A stretch of 64,000 nucleotides of DNA from Paenibacillus sophorae (lineage in GTDB: Bacteria; Bacillota; Bacilli; Paenibacillales; Paenibacillaceae): NCBI RefSeq assembly GCF_018966525.1, contig NZ_CP076607.1, positions 5,022,001-5,086,000 on the forward strand, given 5' to 3'. The translations under genes were made by a program, and so were the position numbers. Positions 7,678 to 16,255 of the stretch are shown piece by piece. The notes beneath the pieces were generated by a model. It was not told the origin of the DNA. It was given only the letters and a program-made list of their open reading frames with translations, and made no database searches. Every line of letters starts with the position of its first letter. Within the stretch, counting starts at the first letter, position 1.

Positions 7678-8709
7678 TCACTTATACCAGTGACCCAGCA
7701 TCGCTGTCAAATCACGGGACAAAACGCCCAAAATGCCCAATACTTTCGCATATTCCATCCGGGTCGGACCGAGGATGCCTATGCTCCCCACCGCTTCACC
7801 ATCAATCGAATACGTAGCGGTAATTAGGCTGCAGTCCGCAAAAGCTTCATGCTTGTTCTCGGTGCCGATACGCACCTGTATGCCGGTCCCGCCGGCAGCG
7901 GGCGCCAGCATTTTGAGCAGGGTGGGCGTCTCCTCCAGCAGATCGAGGATATCCTTTACCTTCTCGACATCGCGGAATTCGGGCTGAGTCAGCATGTTCG
8001 TCGCGCCGCTGAGGTAAATCCGCTGCTCCGGATCGCTTTCGAGCGCCGTGTCAAGCATCTGCATTAATTCTTCGTAATGGGAGATATGACGCTGCATTTC
8101 CTGTCCAAGCTCGGAATACAGCCTGCTTTTCAGCTTGTATAGAGGCACATTGACCAGCTTGCTGTTCAGCAGATTGACAACCTTCTCCATTTCGGAGACC
8201 GAAATCTCCGGCGGAATGCTTACTTTCCGGTTCTCTACCTGTCCGGTGCTGGTGACGATGATCGCCACAGCGGTTCTGTCATCCAGCGGCAGCAGCTGAA
8301 AATGGCGCAGTGAAGTATGAAAAACCTCCGGTCCCAAAAGGATGGAAGTATAATTCGTCATATTGGACAAAATCATGGCCGCATGCTGAATTAATTGCTC
8401 CATCGCATTCAGCTTTTCGGCAAAAAAGGCACGGATGGTTTCCGTTTCCGTTGATCCTGCCGGATTCCAGGGGACAAGATGGTCCACATAGTAGCGGTAA
8501 CCTTTATGGGACGGAATCCGCCCTGCCGACGTATGCGGCTGTTCCAAGAACCCAAGCTCTTCCAGGTCGGCCATTTCATTGCGTATTGTCGCAGGACTGT
8601 ACTTGACATCGCCCCTTTTGGATATGCTTCGCGATCCTACCGGCTCGGCCGAACGGATATAATCATCCACAATGGCATTTAAGATCATTCTTTGGCGTTC
8701 GGTTAACAT
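7678..8709 (-). CDS. hrcA: Heat-inducible transcription repressor HrcA
   Basis: Repressor that binds the CIRCE element and is kept active by the GroE chaperonin. The 343-residue protein has an N-terminal winged helix with the KYSPATIRNEMADLEELGFL region and a C-terminal GAF-like dimerisation domain ending in GILGPTRMEYAKVLGIL. I chose the ATG at 8707-8709, behind AGGAGGG; the longer frame to 8751 would run into the CIRCE element. It is the first gene of the heat-shock operon, so it represses its own synthesis along with grpE, dnaK and dnaJ. Confidence 0.97.
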   Translation of the reverse strand: MLTERQRMILNAIVDDYIRSAEPVGSRSISKRGDVKYSPATIRNEMADLEELGFLEQPHTSAGRIPSHKGYRYYVDHLVPWNPAGSTETETIRAFFAEKLNAMEQLIQHAAMILSNMTNYTSILLGPEVFHTSLRHFQLLPLDDRTAVAIIVTSTGQVENRKVSIPPEISVSEMEKVVNLLNSKLVNVPLYKLKSRLYSELGQEMQRHISHYEELMQMLDTALESDPEQRIYLSGATNMLTQPEFRDVEKVKDILDLLEETPTLLKMLAPAAGGTGIQVRIGTENKHEAFADCSLITATYSIDGEAVGSIGILGPTRMEYAKVLGILGVLSRDLTAMLGHWYK

Positions 8710-8744
8710 ATCAATCCCTCCTGACCGCCCTGTGGATTTTTTCG

Positions 8745-8771
8745 TTAGCACTCGACGCAGATGAGTGCTAA
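8745..8771. promoter_or_regulatory. CIRCE operator (HrcA binding site)
   Basis: Perfect inverted repeat TTAGCACTC-N9-GAGTGCTAA, matching the CIRCE consensus at every position. It begins about 12 bases downstream of the -10 box, so it overlaps the transcription start of hrcA-grpE-dnaK-dnaJ. Confidence 0.98.
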
Positions 8772-8782
8772 CCGCTATTACA

Positions 8783-8812
8783 AAAATACCAAAATGACAT
8801 TAACATTGTCAA
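8783..8812 (-). promoter_or_regulatory. Heat-shock operon promoter (sigma-A)
   Basis: Consensus -35 box TTGACA (8807-8812), 18-bp spacer, and -10 box TATTTT (8783-8788) preceded by TGG, giving an extended -10. The position relative to CIRCE fits the classic HrcA-regulated arrangement. The 218 bases from 8813 to 9030 show no further gene. Confidence 0.8.
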
Positions 8813-9030
8813 GTCGGTGAGCAAGGCAGAACGGGCGATTTTATGAACAACGGCGCTTGCGGACAGCTTGATCCTGCCATCCGTAACGTGCAGCCGCCGC
8901 TCCGGAACAGCGAAGGCGCCCCGGCTACACTGGGATCACGCTTTCACTGCCGGATCATGGCGCTGTTTTAAGAAATCCGATAATAATATGACGCCAATCT
9001 ATATTCCGTTTCCGGCTTGGCCCTCGCCAA

Positions 9031-11688
9031 TCAAGATGCGGTTTTGGCGCCGGATAAACCATTTCTCAATAATTTTACGACTTCCATCAGAATCACGGCG
9101 GCCAGCGCCAGTCCGGCGGCGGTCAGCCACTGCTTAAGCCCGAAATGAGCCGGTATGGAGAAGAACTGCCGGACACCGGGCAGAACTGTGAAGCCATACA
9201 GGCAAAGGCACAGCAGGACCGCGCCGAGAACGTACTTATTGCTGAAGAATCCGGCCTGGAACGCCGTCTGTGTGTTGGAGCGGGCGGCAAAGGTCTGCAG
9301 CGTGCGGGCCAGAATGAGAGTGGTGAAGGCCATCGCGACGCTGATCTCTTGTGAATGCTGCATACCGATGTACTGAGAGGCAATGACCGCCGCGCCGATT
9401 AGCAGGCCGCGTGTAATAACGACCTGAAGGGTCCCTCCCGCGAAGATTCCTTCTTTAATATTTCTTGGTTTGCGCTTCATGACGTCAGGCTCCGCCTTCT
9501 CCATGCCGAGTGCGATGGCGGGCAGTGAGTCATTGACCAGATTGATGAACAGCAGTTGAATAGCCGTAAACGGATTGATCCAGTTAAAGATTAGGGCGAA
9601 TAGAATCGCAATAATGGCGCCCAGATTGCCGGCGAACAAATAAGCGATCGCCTTCTTGATATTGTCGAACACCGTCCGGCCGACGCCGACCGCCTTTACA
9701 ATGGACACAAAGTTATCATCGGTCAATATCATGGCAGCCGAGTCCTTCGCGACATCGGTGCCGCTGCCCATCGCCACGCCGATATCCGCCTGCTTCAGCG
9801 CCGGCGCGTCGTTAACGCCGTCTCCGGTCATGGCCGTGATCTTCCCTTTCTTCTGCCACGCCCTTACAATCCGGATCTTGTTCTCGGGCGAGACACGGGC
9901 ATAGACACCGATGGATTCCAGCCTGCGGTCAAGCTCTTCGTCGGACATCGCATCCAGCTCTTGTCCGGTGACGGCAATTTCATCCCCCGACATGAGGCCG
10001 ATATCCCGTCCAATGGCCTGCGCGGTCGTCTTGTGGTCTCCGGTAATCATAATGGTCCGGATGCCGGCCTTGTTCGATTCCGCAATCGAATCGTACACCT
10101 CTTCGCGCGGGGGATCGATCATGGCCGTGAGACCGACCAGAACCAGCCGGTGCTCATCCTCCAGGTTGACTTCCGCGGAATCGCCGCCAATCGACTTGTA
10201 CGCATAGGCGAGCACACGAAGCGCCCGGCTGGAAAAGTCTTCGTTGGCCTGTACGAATTTCGAGCGCACCTCATCGGTAAATGTAGACTCCACTCCATCC
10301 AGCAGCACCCGGTCGCAGCGGCTGAACAGCACATCCGGGCCTCCTTTGGTAAGAATCGTCCTGCGGCCATTGAAGGTATGGACCGTTGTCATCAGCTTCC
10401 GGTCCGAATCGAAAGGGATCTCCGCTTCTCTTGGAAATCTTTCGCGAATTTCCATGTAGTCTTTATTTTTGCTGCGGCTAAACGCAATCAGCGCCACCTC
10501 AGTCGGATCGCCGAGTTCTTTTCCCTCTTCATTAATATGAGAGTCATTGCATAAGACCGCGATATGCAGCAGTCTTCTTTCCCCTTCTGACCATTCCTCG
10601 TAGTTGTCCTGAAACAGCTTTTTCCCGGCACCAGGCAGGTAGTAGTCGACAACCGTCATTTTATTCTGGGTAAGGGTGCCTGTCTTGTCCGTGCAGATGA
10701 CGCTGGCCGAGCCAAGTGATTCCACCGCAGGCAACCTCCGGATAATCGCATGCTGCTTGGCCATCTTGCTCGTTCCGACCGACAGAACAATGGTGACAAT
10801 CGAGGACAGAGCTTCGGGTATGGCGGCTACGGCTACCGCAACCGCGAACATGAGCGCATCGAGAATGGCATTGCTCATTTCCGAACCGTCACTGGATACC
10901 CAAGCCCGCAGGGCCTGTATGCCGAATATCAAAATGCACAGCAGCAAAATGACAACGCCGAGCCTTTTGCCGAAGCTCTCCAGCTTCCGCTGCAGCGGCG
11001 TGCTCTTCGCCTCCGCGCTCTCGATAAGCCCCGCGATTTTGCCAATCTCAGTATCGGCCGCAGTCCCGGTCACAACGAAGCTTCCGCGCCCGTATACGAT
11101 TAATGATCCGCTGTATACCGTATTGCGCCGGTCGCCCAAAGGCACCTCCGTATCGATCACATTCCCATGCTTCTCTACGGCTTCCGATTCTCCAGTCAGC
11201 ATCCCTTCCTCAACCTTCAGGCTTTCACTCTTCAAAATGCGTCCGTCCGCAGGCACATAATCGCCGGCCTCCAGCAGCACAATATCACCTCTAACCAATT
11301 CTCGCGCCGGAATTCTCCTCGTCTCACCGCTGCGGATGACTTTCGCTTCCGGCGCCGCCAGTTTACGCAGCGCATCCAGCGAGCTTTCGGCTTTAAGGGT
11401 CTGAACCACGCTGATCACCGCATTGAGCAGGAGCACAAAGAAGATAATCAGGGTTTCAACAACATGACCGAGAACTGCCTGAATCCCCGCTGCAACCAGC
11501 AGTACAATAACTAGCGGGTCTTTAAAATTGTCCAAAAAAAGCTTCCAGACCGGAACCCTTTCTCTTCCTTTCAATTCGTTATACCCGCCCGTTTCCAGCC
11601 TCCTCTGCGCTTCCTCCGCCGTAAGGCCGGTATCGGTGCCGTTTACCTCCTTCAGCGTTGCAGGCACAGTGCTGCGATAGAACTCCAT
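9031..11688 (-). CDS. Cation-transporting P-type ATPase, Ca2+ (PacL/SERCA-like) type
   Basis: Membrane pump that couples ATP hydrolysis to cation export, most likely Ca2+. The 885-residue protein has an N-terminal cation-ATPase domain, an actuator domain with MLTGES, the phosphorylated aspartate of DKTGTLT (about residue 334), the hinge TGDGVNDAP, and a C-terminal group of membrane helices. PEAL in helix M4 and the ND of NLVNDSLPA in M6 match type IIA pumps. Metal-binding CxC motifs of heavy-metal pumps are absent. The start is at 11688 behind GAGAGGAG. It sits between hrcA and hemW, neighbours in Bacillus, so it is likely a lineage-specific insertion. The exact ion is inferred. Confidence 0.9.
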   Translation of the reverse strand: MEFYRSTVPATLKEVNGTDTGLTAEEAQRRLETGGYNELKGRERVPVWKLFLDNFKDPLVIVLLVAAGIQAVLGHVVETLIIFFVLLLNAVISVVQTLKAESSLDALRKLAAPEAKVIRSGETRRIPARELVRGDIVLLEAGDYVPADGRILKSESLKVEEGMLTGESEAVEKHGNVIDTEVPLGDRRNTVYSGSLIVYGRGSFVVTGTAADTEIGKIAGLIESAEAKSTPLQRKLESFGKRLGVVILLLCILIFGIQALRAWVSSDGSEMSNAILDALMFAVAVAVAAIPEALSSIVTIVLSVGTSKMAKQHAIIRRLPAVESLGSASVICTDKTGTLTQNKMTVVDYYLPGAGKKLFQDNYEEWSEGERRLLHIAVLCNDSHINEEGKELGDPTEVALIAFSRSKNKDYMEIRERFPREAEIPFDSDRKLMTTVHTFNGRRTILTKGGPDVLFSRCDRVLLDGVESTFTDEVRSKFVQANEDFSSRALRVLAYAYKSIGGDSAEVNLEDEHRLVLVGLTAMIDPPREEVYDSIAESNKAGIRTIMITGDHKTTAQAIGRDIGLMSGDEIAVTGQELDAMSDEELDRRLESIGVYARVSPENKIRIVRAWQKKGKITAMTGDGVNDAPALKQADIGVAMGSGTDVAKDSAAMILTDDNFVSIVKAVGVGRTVFDNIKKAIAYLFAGNLGAIIAILFALIFNWINPFTAIQLLFINLVNDSLPAIALGMEKAEPDVMKRKPRNIKEGIFAGGTLQVVITRGLLIGAAVIASQYIGMQHSQEISVAMAFTTLILARTLQTFAARSNTQTAFQAGFFSNKYVLGAVLLCLCLYGFTVLPGVRQFFSIPAHFGLKQWLTAAGLALAAVILMEVVKLLRNGLSGAKTAS

Positions 11689-11819
11689 TCATACCGCTCC
11701 TCTCCCGATAGGTATCCTAATATTTGGACATATCCTCTATTTTGTCCATCCAGGTTCTAATTACCCGTACGAAAGGGAGCAGATAAACGTTTCATTATAA
11801 TTTGTGTGACAAATCAAAC

Positions 11820-11865
11820 AACCACTCCCCCATCAGACGGGCGAGCGTCCGGCGGGAAAGTGGTT
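11820..11865. terminator. Terminator after the GNAT gene
   Basis: AACCACTTTCCC pairs with GGGGGAGTGGTT on the minus strand, followed by GTTTGATTTG. It lies just after the stop of the acetyltransferase gene. The plus-strand side also ends in TTTTT, so it could work both ways. Confidence 0.75.
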
Positions 11866-11883
11866 TTTAGATAGCAATAGGAA

Positions 11884-12390
11884 TTAGTCCAGCATTTTGA
11901 GAACGGCAATTTCGTCGCAGGCATCCTGCTTGGAGCAGTTGACACAGTCGGTCCATACCTTTTCGGGAAAAATTTCCTTGTTCACGACATGAAACCCGTT
12001 CTTCAAAAAGAAATTAACGGCATAAGTTAGCGCCATAATCTTCGGAATCTTCTGGCGTCTCGCTTCTTTAGTCAGTTCTTCCACAATCATGGAACCGATG
12101 CCTTGGCCCTTGCACTCGTCACGAAGGCCGAGCGAGCGTACCTCTACAAGATCGTTTCCAAGCCTGCACAGTGAACCGCAGCCTACAACCCTACCGTCTA
12201 TTTCAGCCACAACGAACTGATCGATCTGCCGCTCCAGGACTTTCCGGGAACGAGGCAGCATGATCCCGCGCTGCGCATACTCTTCTATCATTAAATACAG
12301 CGGCTCAACGTCTTCCAAAGTAGCGCTTCTGCAAATGGCTGCAGATGTTGGTTCCGGCGCTGCGGGTATAGGTTTCGGCTTGGCTAGCAC
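11884..12390 (-). CDS. GNAT N-acetyltransferase, ArgA-like
   Basis: Acetyl-CoA-dependent acetyltransferase. The 168-residue protein shows the GNAT fold: the beta4 strand VEVRSLGLRDECKGQGIGSMIVEEL with the Q/RxxGxG acetyl-CoA loop, and a C-terminal segment with NFFLKNGF. Its end carries the cysteine-rich stretch VWTDCVNCSKQDACDE, which I recognise from short stand-alone enzymes related to N-acetylglutamate synthase; this suggests a role in arginine synthesis but does not prove it. The start is a GTG at 12388-12390 behind GGAGGAG. It is followed by its own terminator, and lies downstream of hemW across a 78-base gap. Confidence 0.8.
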   Translation of the reverse strand: MLAKPKPIPAAPEPTSAAICRSATLEDVEPLYLMIEEYAQRGIMLPRSRKVLERQIDQFVVAEIDGRVVGCGSLCRLGNDLVEVRSLGLRDECKGQGIGSMIVEELTKEARRQKIPKIMALTYAVNFFLKNGFHVVNKEIFPEKVWTDCVNCSKQDACDEIAVLKMLD

Positions 12391-12468
12391 TATGCTTCAC
12401 TCCTCCATCAAATAACTATGAATAAATATACAACACAGTGAATGAGGATTCAACACTTATTTTAAAAA

Positions 12469-13650
12469 TTATATATCTGTCAACACTCCGACAAATTCTC
12501 CGAACACATCGTTTCCGAACAGAAGGCCCTGACGGCTTAACCGGTAGTTTCCGCCTTCCTGCTCAAGCAGACCGGCGTTCAGCATTTTGTGCAGAGGCCC
12601 CCCGAACACATCCTCCAGCGGGCGGTCAAACTGCTCGCGGAAAGCGGCGTCGCTGATTCCATCGCGCATCCTCAGACCAACCATCATGAAATCCTCCATG
12701 GCCTCCTCACGGGATACCGGATAGGCGTTCAGCCGGGGCAGTCCGTTCTTCGTCGCTTCAATGTACGGACCCACACCCTTCACATTCATATGCCGCATAC
12801 GCTGCACATAACCATGCGCTCCAGCCCCCAGCCCGTAATAATCCTGATTGCGCCAGTACGTGATATTGTGGCGGCTCTCCATTCCGGGCTTAGCGAAATT
12901 GCTGATCTCATACTGCCTGTATCCCGCCTCCTCCATGGAAGACATCAGCAGCAGATACATGGCCAGCTCGTCCTCTTCGCTTGGAAGCGGCAGCTGATTC
13001 TTGTTAAAAAGCGAATGGAACAGCGTGTTCTCCTCCACCTTAAGGCTGTAAATCGAATAGTGGGGGAGGCCGAGGTCGAGCGCACGCTTGATACTTTCGC
13101 CCAGCATATCAACCGTCTGGTTGGGAAGGCCGAACATCAGGTCGATCGACAGGTTGGTCAGCCCGGCGGCGCGGGCATTATCAAGGCTGCGGTAGACTTC
13201 GCCCACATTGTGTATACGCCCGATCCCGCTCAGCAGTTCGTTCTGAAACGCCTGTACGCCAAAGCTTACGCGATTAACGCCGCCCGCCTTCATGACCGCC
13301 AGCTTGTCAGGATCGGTTGTGCCGGGATTCGCTTCCATCGAAAATTCGATATCCTCGGCCCAGTTCGGGAAGCAGCTGCGTATCGTCTTCAGAAAATATT
13401 CCATTTCATCCGGCTTCAGCACGGTGGGGGTGCCACCGCCAACAAATATGCTCTTGATGACGCCTGGCGGTCTTTCTTGAACGGTCAGCTCCATTTCCCG
13501 CTCCAGCGCCCGCAGATAGTCCATCACAGGCTGATCCTTCAGCACATAAGAGTTGAAATCGCAGTAAAAGCACTTGTTCGTGCAAAAAGGAATATGAATA
13601 TATACCGCCTCGGGTGGACGGCTGCTTAGAATGCCGGGATGATTAGTCAT
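12469..13650 (-). CDS. hemW: Radical SAM heme chaperone HemW
   Basis: Radical SAM protein of the HemN-like family, thought to bind heme and deliver it to apoproteins; older annotations call it oxygen-independent coproporphyrinogen oxidase. The 393-residue protein has the [4Fe-4S] motif CTNKCFYCDF near residue 23, followed by FVGGGTPTVL, and a C-terminal HemN-type domain. Family knowledge says HemW has only the radical SAM cysteines in this region, unlike true HemN with an extra cysteine, which fits here. Start ATG at 13648-13650 behind AAGGAGG. It follows lepA as in Bacillus, but a small hairpin at 13675-13694 intervenes. Confidence 0.92.
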   Translation of the reverse strand: MTNHPGILSSRPPEAVYIHIPFCTNKCFYCDFNSYVLKDQPVMDYLRALEREMELTVQERPPGVIKSIFVGGGTPTVLKPDEMEYFLKTIRSCFPNWAEDIEFSMEANPGTTDPDKLAVMKAGGVNRVSFGVQAFQNELLSGIGRIHNVGEVYRSLDNARAAGLTNLSIDLMFGLPNQTVDMLGESIKRALDLGLPHYSIYSLKVEENTLFHSLFNKNQLPLPSEEDELAMYLLLMSSMEEAGYRQYEISNFAKPGMESRHNITYWRNQDYYGLGAGAHGYVQRMRHMNVKGVGPYIEATKNGLPRLNAYPVSREEAMEDFMMVGLRMRDGISDAAFREQFDRPLEDVFGGPLHKMLNAGLLEQEGGNYRLSRQGLLFGNDVFGEFVGVLTDI

Positions 13651-13670
13651 AAGCTGTCCTCCTTAGAATG

Positions 13671-13694
13671 AAAAGGGAAGCCGGAAGGCTCCCC
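13671..13694 (-). terminator. Hairpin/terminator between lepA and hemW
   Basis: On the minus strand GGGGAGCC pairs with GGCTTCCC around a TTCC loop, directly followed by TTTT. It ends a few bases before the hemW ribosome site, so it may partly terminate lepA transcripts and lower hemW expression. Confidence 0.7.
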
Positions 13695-13724
13695 TGAATA
13701 AGCTGCGATATTTTGCCTCAAATG

Positions 13725-15539
13725 TTACTCGTCGATCTTCAGCACCGCCATGAACGCTTCCTGCGGCACTTCGACGCTGCCGACCTGCTTCATGCGCTTC
13801 TTGCCTTCCTTCTGCTTCTCCAGCAGCTTCCGCTTCCGCGAAATGTCGCCGCCGTAGCATTTGGCAAGAACGTTCTTGCGCATCGCCTTGACCGTCTCGC
13901 GGGCGACGACCTTGGTTCCGACAGAAGCCTGAATCGGCACCTCGAACATCTGGCGCGGAATGATGCCGCGCAGCTTCTCGCATATAATGCGGCCCCGGTT
14001 ATAGGCACGGTCGCGGTGCACGATGAACGACAGGGCATCAACCTGTTCACCGTTAAGCAGAATGTCCATCTTCACCAGGTTCGATTGGCGGTAACCGGAC
14101 AATTCATAATCGAAGGACGCGTAGCCCTTTGTTCCGGATTTCAGCTGATCGAAGAAATCATAGACGATTTCCGACAGCGGAATTTGATAGGTGATGGTTA
14201 CCCGGTTCGCATCCAGGTACTCCATGTTCACGAACTCGCCGCGCTTGTTCTGGCACAGCTCCATGACCGTGCCGACGAAATCGTTAGGCACAATAACGGC
14301 CGCCTTGACGTAAGGCTCCTCTACATAATCAATCTTGCCGATTTCCGGATAGTTGGACGGATTGTCGATCTCAATCATTTCGCCGTTCGTCAGCTTGATC
14401 CGGTAAATAACGCTCGGCGCGGTCGTAATGAGCGGAAGATTGAACTCCCGCTCGATCCGCTCCTGGATAATTTCCATATGCAGCAGACCGAGGAACCCGC
14501 AGCGGAAGCCGAAACCGAGCGCGCTGGACGTCTCGGGCTCGAAGCTTAGCGAAGCGTCGTTGAGCTGCAGCTTCTCAAGCGCTTCACGCAGATCATTGTA
14601 ATCCGACGTCTCGATCGGATACAGACCGCAGTAAACCATCGGATTGATCTTCCGGTAGCCGGGCAGCGGCTCGGGCGTCGGCCGCTTGGCGTCCGTCACG
14701 GTATCGCCGACACGGGTATCGCCCACATGCTTGATGCCGGCCACGATAAAGCCAACATCGCCTACATTCAGCTCACTCACAATGCTCATACGCGGCATAA
14801 ATGCGCCGACTTCAATGACCTCAAACGTCTTATCGGTCGCCATCATCTTAATCTTCGAGCCGGCGCGGATGCTGCCGTCAACGACCCGGACATATACAAT
14901 GACCCCCTTGTAAGGGTCATAATGGGAGTCGAAAATCAGCGCCTTCAGCGGCTGTTCGGGATCTCCCGTAGGTGGTGGAACCTGCTTGACCACCTGTTCC
15001 AGAATCTCCTTGATGCCGATGCCCGCCTTGGCGGAAGCAAGCACCGCCTCGCTGGCATCCAGGCCGATGACGTCCTCAATCTCCTGCTTGACCCGCTCCG
15101 GGTCAGCGCTCGGCAGATCGATCTTGTTGATGACCGGCAGAATCTCCAGGTTGTTGTCCAGCGCCAGATAGACGTTCGCCAGCGTCTGGGCTTCGATACC
15201 CTGAGCCGCGTCCACGACGAGCAGCGCGCCTTCGCAGGCCGCGAGACTGCGCGAGACTTCATAAGTGAAATCGACATGCCCCGGAGTGTCGATCAGATTA
15301 AGCAAATATTCTTCACCATTATCGGCCAGGTACGTGAGGCGAACGGCCTGCAGCTTGATCGTAATGCCGCGCTCGCGCTCAAGATCCATCTGGTCGAGCA
15401 CCTGTTCCTGCATTTCGCGCGAACTGAGCGCTCCGGTGTATTCCAGAATCCGGTCGGCCAGCGTCGACTTGCCGTGGTCTATATGTGCAATTATCGAGAA
15501 ATTGCGGATTTGTTCTTGTCTTTTCTTAACGTCAGTCAT
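13725..15539 (-). CDS. lepA: Elongation factor 4 (LepA), ribosomal back-translocase
   Basis: Translational GTPase that acts on stalled or mis-translocated ribosomes. The 604-residue length fits. GTPase motifs are G1 AHIDHGKST near residue 20, G3 DTPGHVDF and G4 NKIDLP. EF-G-like domains and the LepA-specific C-terminal domain follow, ending VPQEAFMAVLKIDE. The ATG at 15537-15539 has GGGGGTAAGGA upstream. It sits in the conserved series gpr-spoIIP-yqxA-lepA-hemW, all on the minus strand, each separated by a hairpin. Confidence 0.97.
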   Translation of the reverse strand: MTDVKKRQEQIRNFSIIAHIDHGKSTLADRILEYTGALSSREMQEQVLDQMDLERERGITIKLQAVRLTYLADNGEEYLLNLIDTPGHVDFTYEVSRSLAACEGALLVVDAAQGIEAQTLANVYLALDNNLEILPVINKIDLPSADPERVKQEIEDVIGLDASEAVLASAKAGIGIKEILEQVVKQVPPPTGDPEQPLKALIFDSHYDPYKGVIVYVRVVDGSIRAGSKIKMMATDKTFEVIEVGAFMPRMSIVSELNVGDVGFIVAGIKHVGDTRVGDTVTDAKRPTPEPLPGYRKINPMVYCGLYPIETSDYNDLREALEKLQLNDASLSFEPETSSALGFGFRCGFLGLLHMEIIQERIEREFNLPLITTAPSVIYRIKLTNGEMIEIDNPSNYPEIGKIDYVEEPYVKAAVIVPNDFVGTVMELCQNKRGEFVNMEYLDANRVTITYQIPLSEIVYDFFDQLKSGTKGYASFDYELSGYRQSNLVKMDILLNGEQVDALSFIVHRDRAYNRGRIICEKLRGIIPRQMFEVPIQASVGTKVVARETVKAMRKNVLAKCYGGDISRKRKLLEKQKEGKKRMKQVGSVEVPQEAFMAVLKIDE

Positions 15540-15668
15540 TCCTTACCCCCACAGACAGCCTGTTGTTAATCATCTTATTATAGCAGTACAAGTTCCCCCC
15601 AGCAATCAGGGTCCTATAAAGATACGCAGTATATTTCCAAATAGAAGTATATGGATGCGGAAACAGAT

Positions 15669-15712
15669 CCCGCCCCTTGAAAGATGGGGCAGCCATTCCT
15701 TCAAGGGGCGGG
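15669..15712. terminator. Strong hairpin after the YqxA-like gene
   Basis: A perfect 13-bp stem (CCCGCCCCTTGAA with TTCAAGGGGCGGG) with an 18-base loop lies between the stop at 15727 and lepA. There is no long T tract, so it may act as a terminator or as an mRNA 3'-end stabiliser. Confidence 0.65.
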
Positions 15713-15726
15713 AACAAGATATCGCC

Positions 15727-16227
15727 TTATTCAGTGGAATCAAACAAAGAGACTACCCAGCGGATTCCTTTCTGGGACGCGTTCTGCAGCATACCCGCCG
15801 TCTTGTCCGCGAGTGTGTCCACCGTGGATTTATGCTCCCCTGGAACGAGAATCTGCCCCGGTGTGAGCGTACTGTAGTTTCCGGCCGGAAGCTGCGGAAG
15901 GCTAGCCGGTGGTGATGAAGCACCGGCAGCGGGCTGCTGCGCAGCCGGTGCAGCCGAAGGCTGAGCCTGGGGCACAGCCGAGGGAGCTAAGGTAACGGGA
16001 ACGTAGACATATCCCCCTCTGCCGTCGCTCTGCACCTGAAGCCCGGTTACCGTCCCGGCCTGGGGCTGGGATACAGGCGCCGTGTTCTGAACGCCGCCGG
16101 AGATTACGCTCCAGCCGGGAACGGGGGAAGAGGCAGTCCCTCCGCTGCTGCCGAACTGCATTCCAACAAGCACACCGATACCGGCCCAAACACCGACCGC
16201 CACCATCTTTTTGCCGAAACGAGACAT
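15727..16227 (-). CDS. YqxA/DUF3679-like membrane-anchored protein
   Basis: Unknown function, probably sporulation-associated. The 166-residue protein starts with a single membrane helix, about residues 8-25, containing GVLVGMQFG, which resembles the start of B. subtilis YqxA (DUF3679). A low-complexity Ala/Pro/Ser/Gln-rich middle follows, and a short amphipathic C-terminus. YqxA lies between spoIIP and lepA in Bacillus, and this gene holds the same place, 28 bases after spoIIP. It is longer than YqxA as I remember it, due to the low-complexity linker. Start ATG at 16225-16227 behind AAAGGGTGG. Assignment rests on position and the N-terminal motif. Confidence 0.6.
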   Translation of the reverse strand: MSRFGKKMVAVGVWAGIGVLVGMQFGSSGGTASSPVPGWSVISGGVQNTAPVSQPQAGTVTGLQVQSDGRGGYVYVPVTLAPSAVPQAQPSAAPAAQQPAAGASSPPASLPQLPAGNYSTLTPGQILVPGEHKSTVDTLADKTAGMLQNASQKGIRWVVSLFDSTE

Positions 16228-16255
16228 CGCTTTCCACCCTTTCCGTTTTCACAAT

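Noticed and set aside
8868..9137. 89-codon plus-strand frame between hrcA and the P-type ATPase
   Set aside because: No ribosome site, overlaps the end of the ATPase gene, and no similarity to known proteins.
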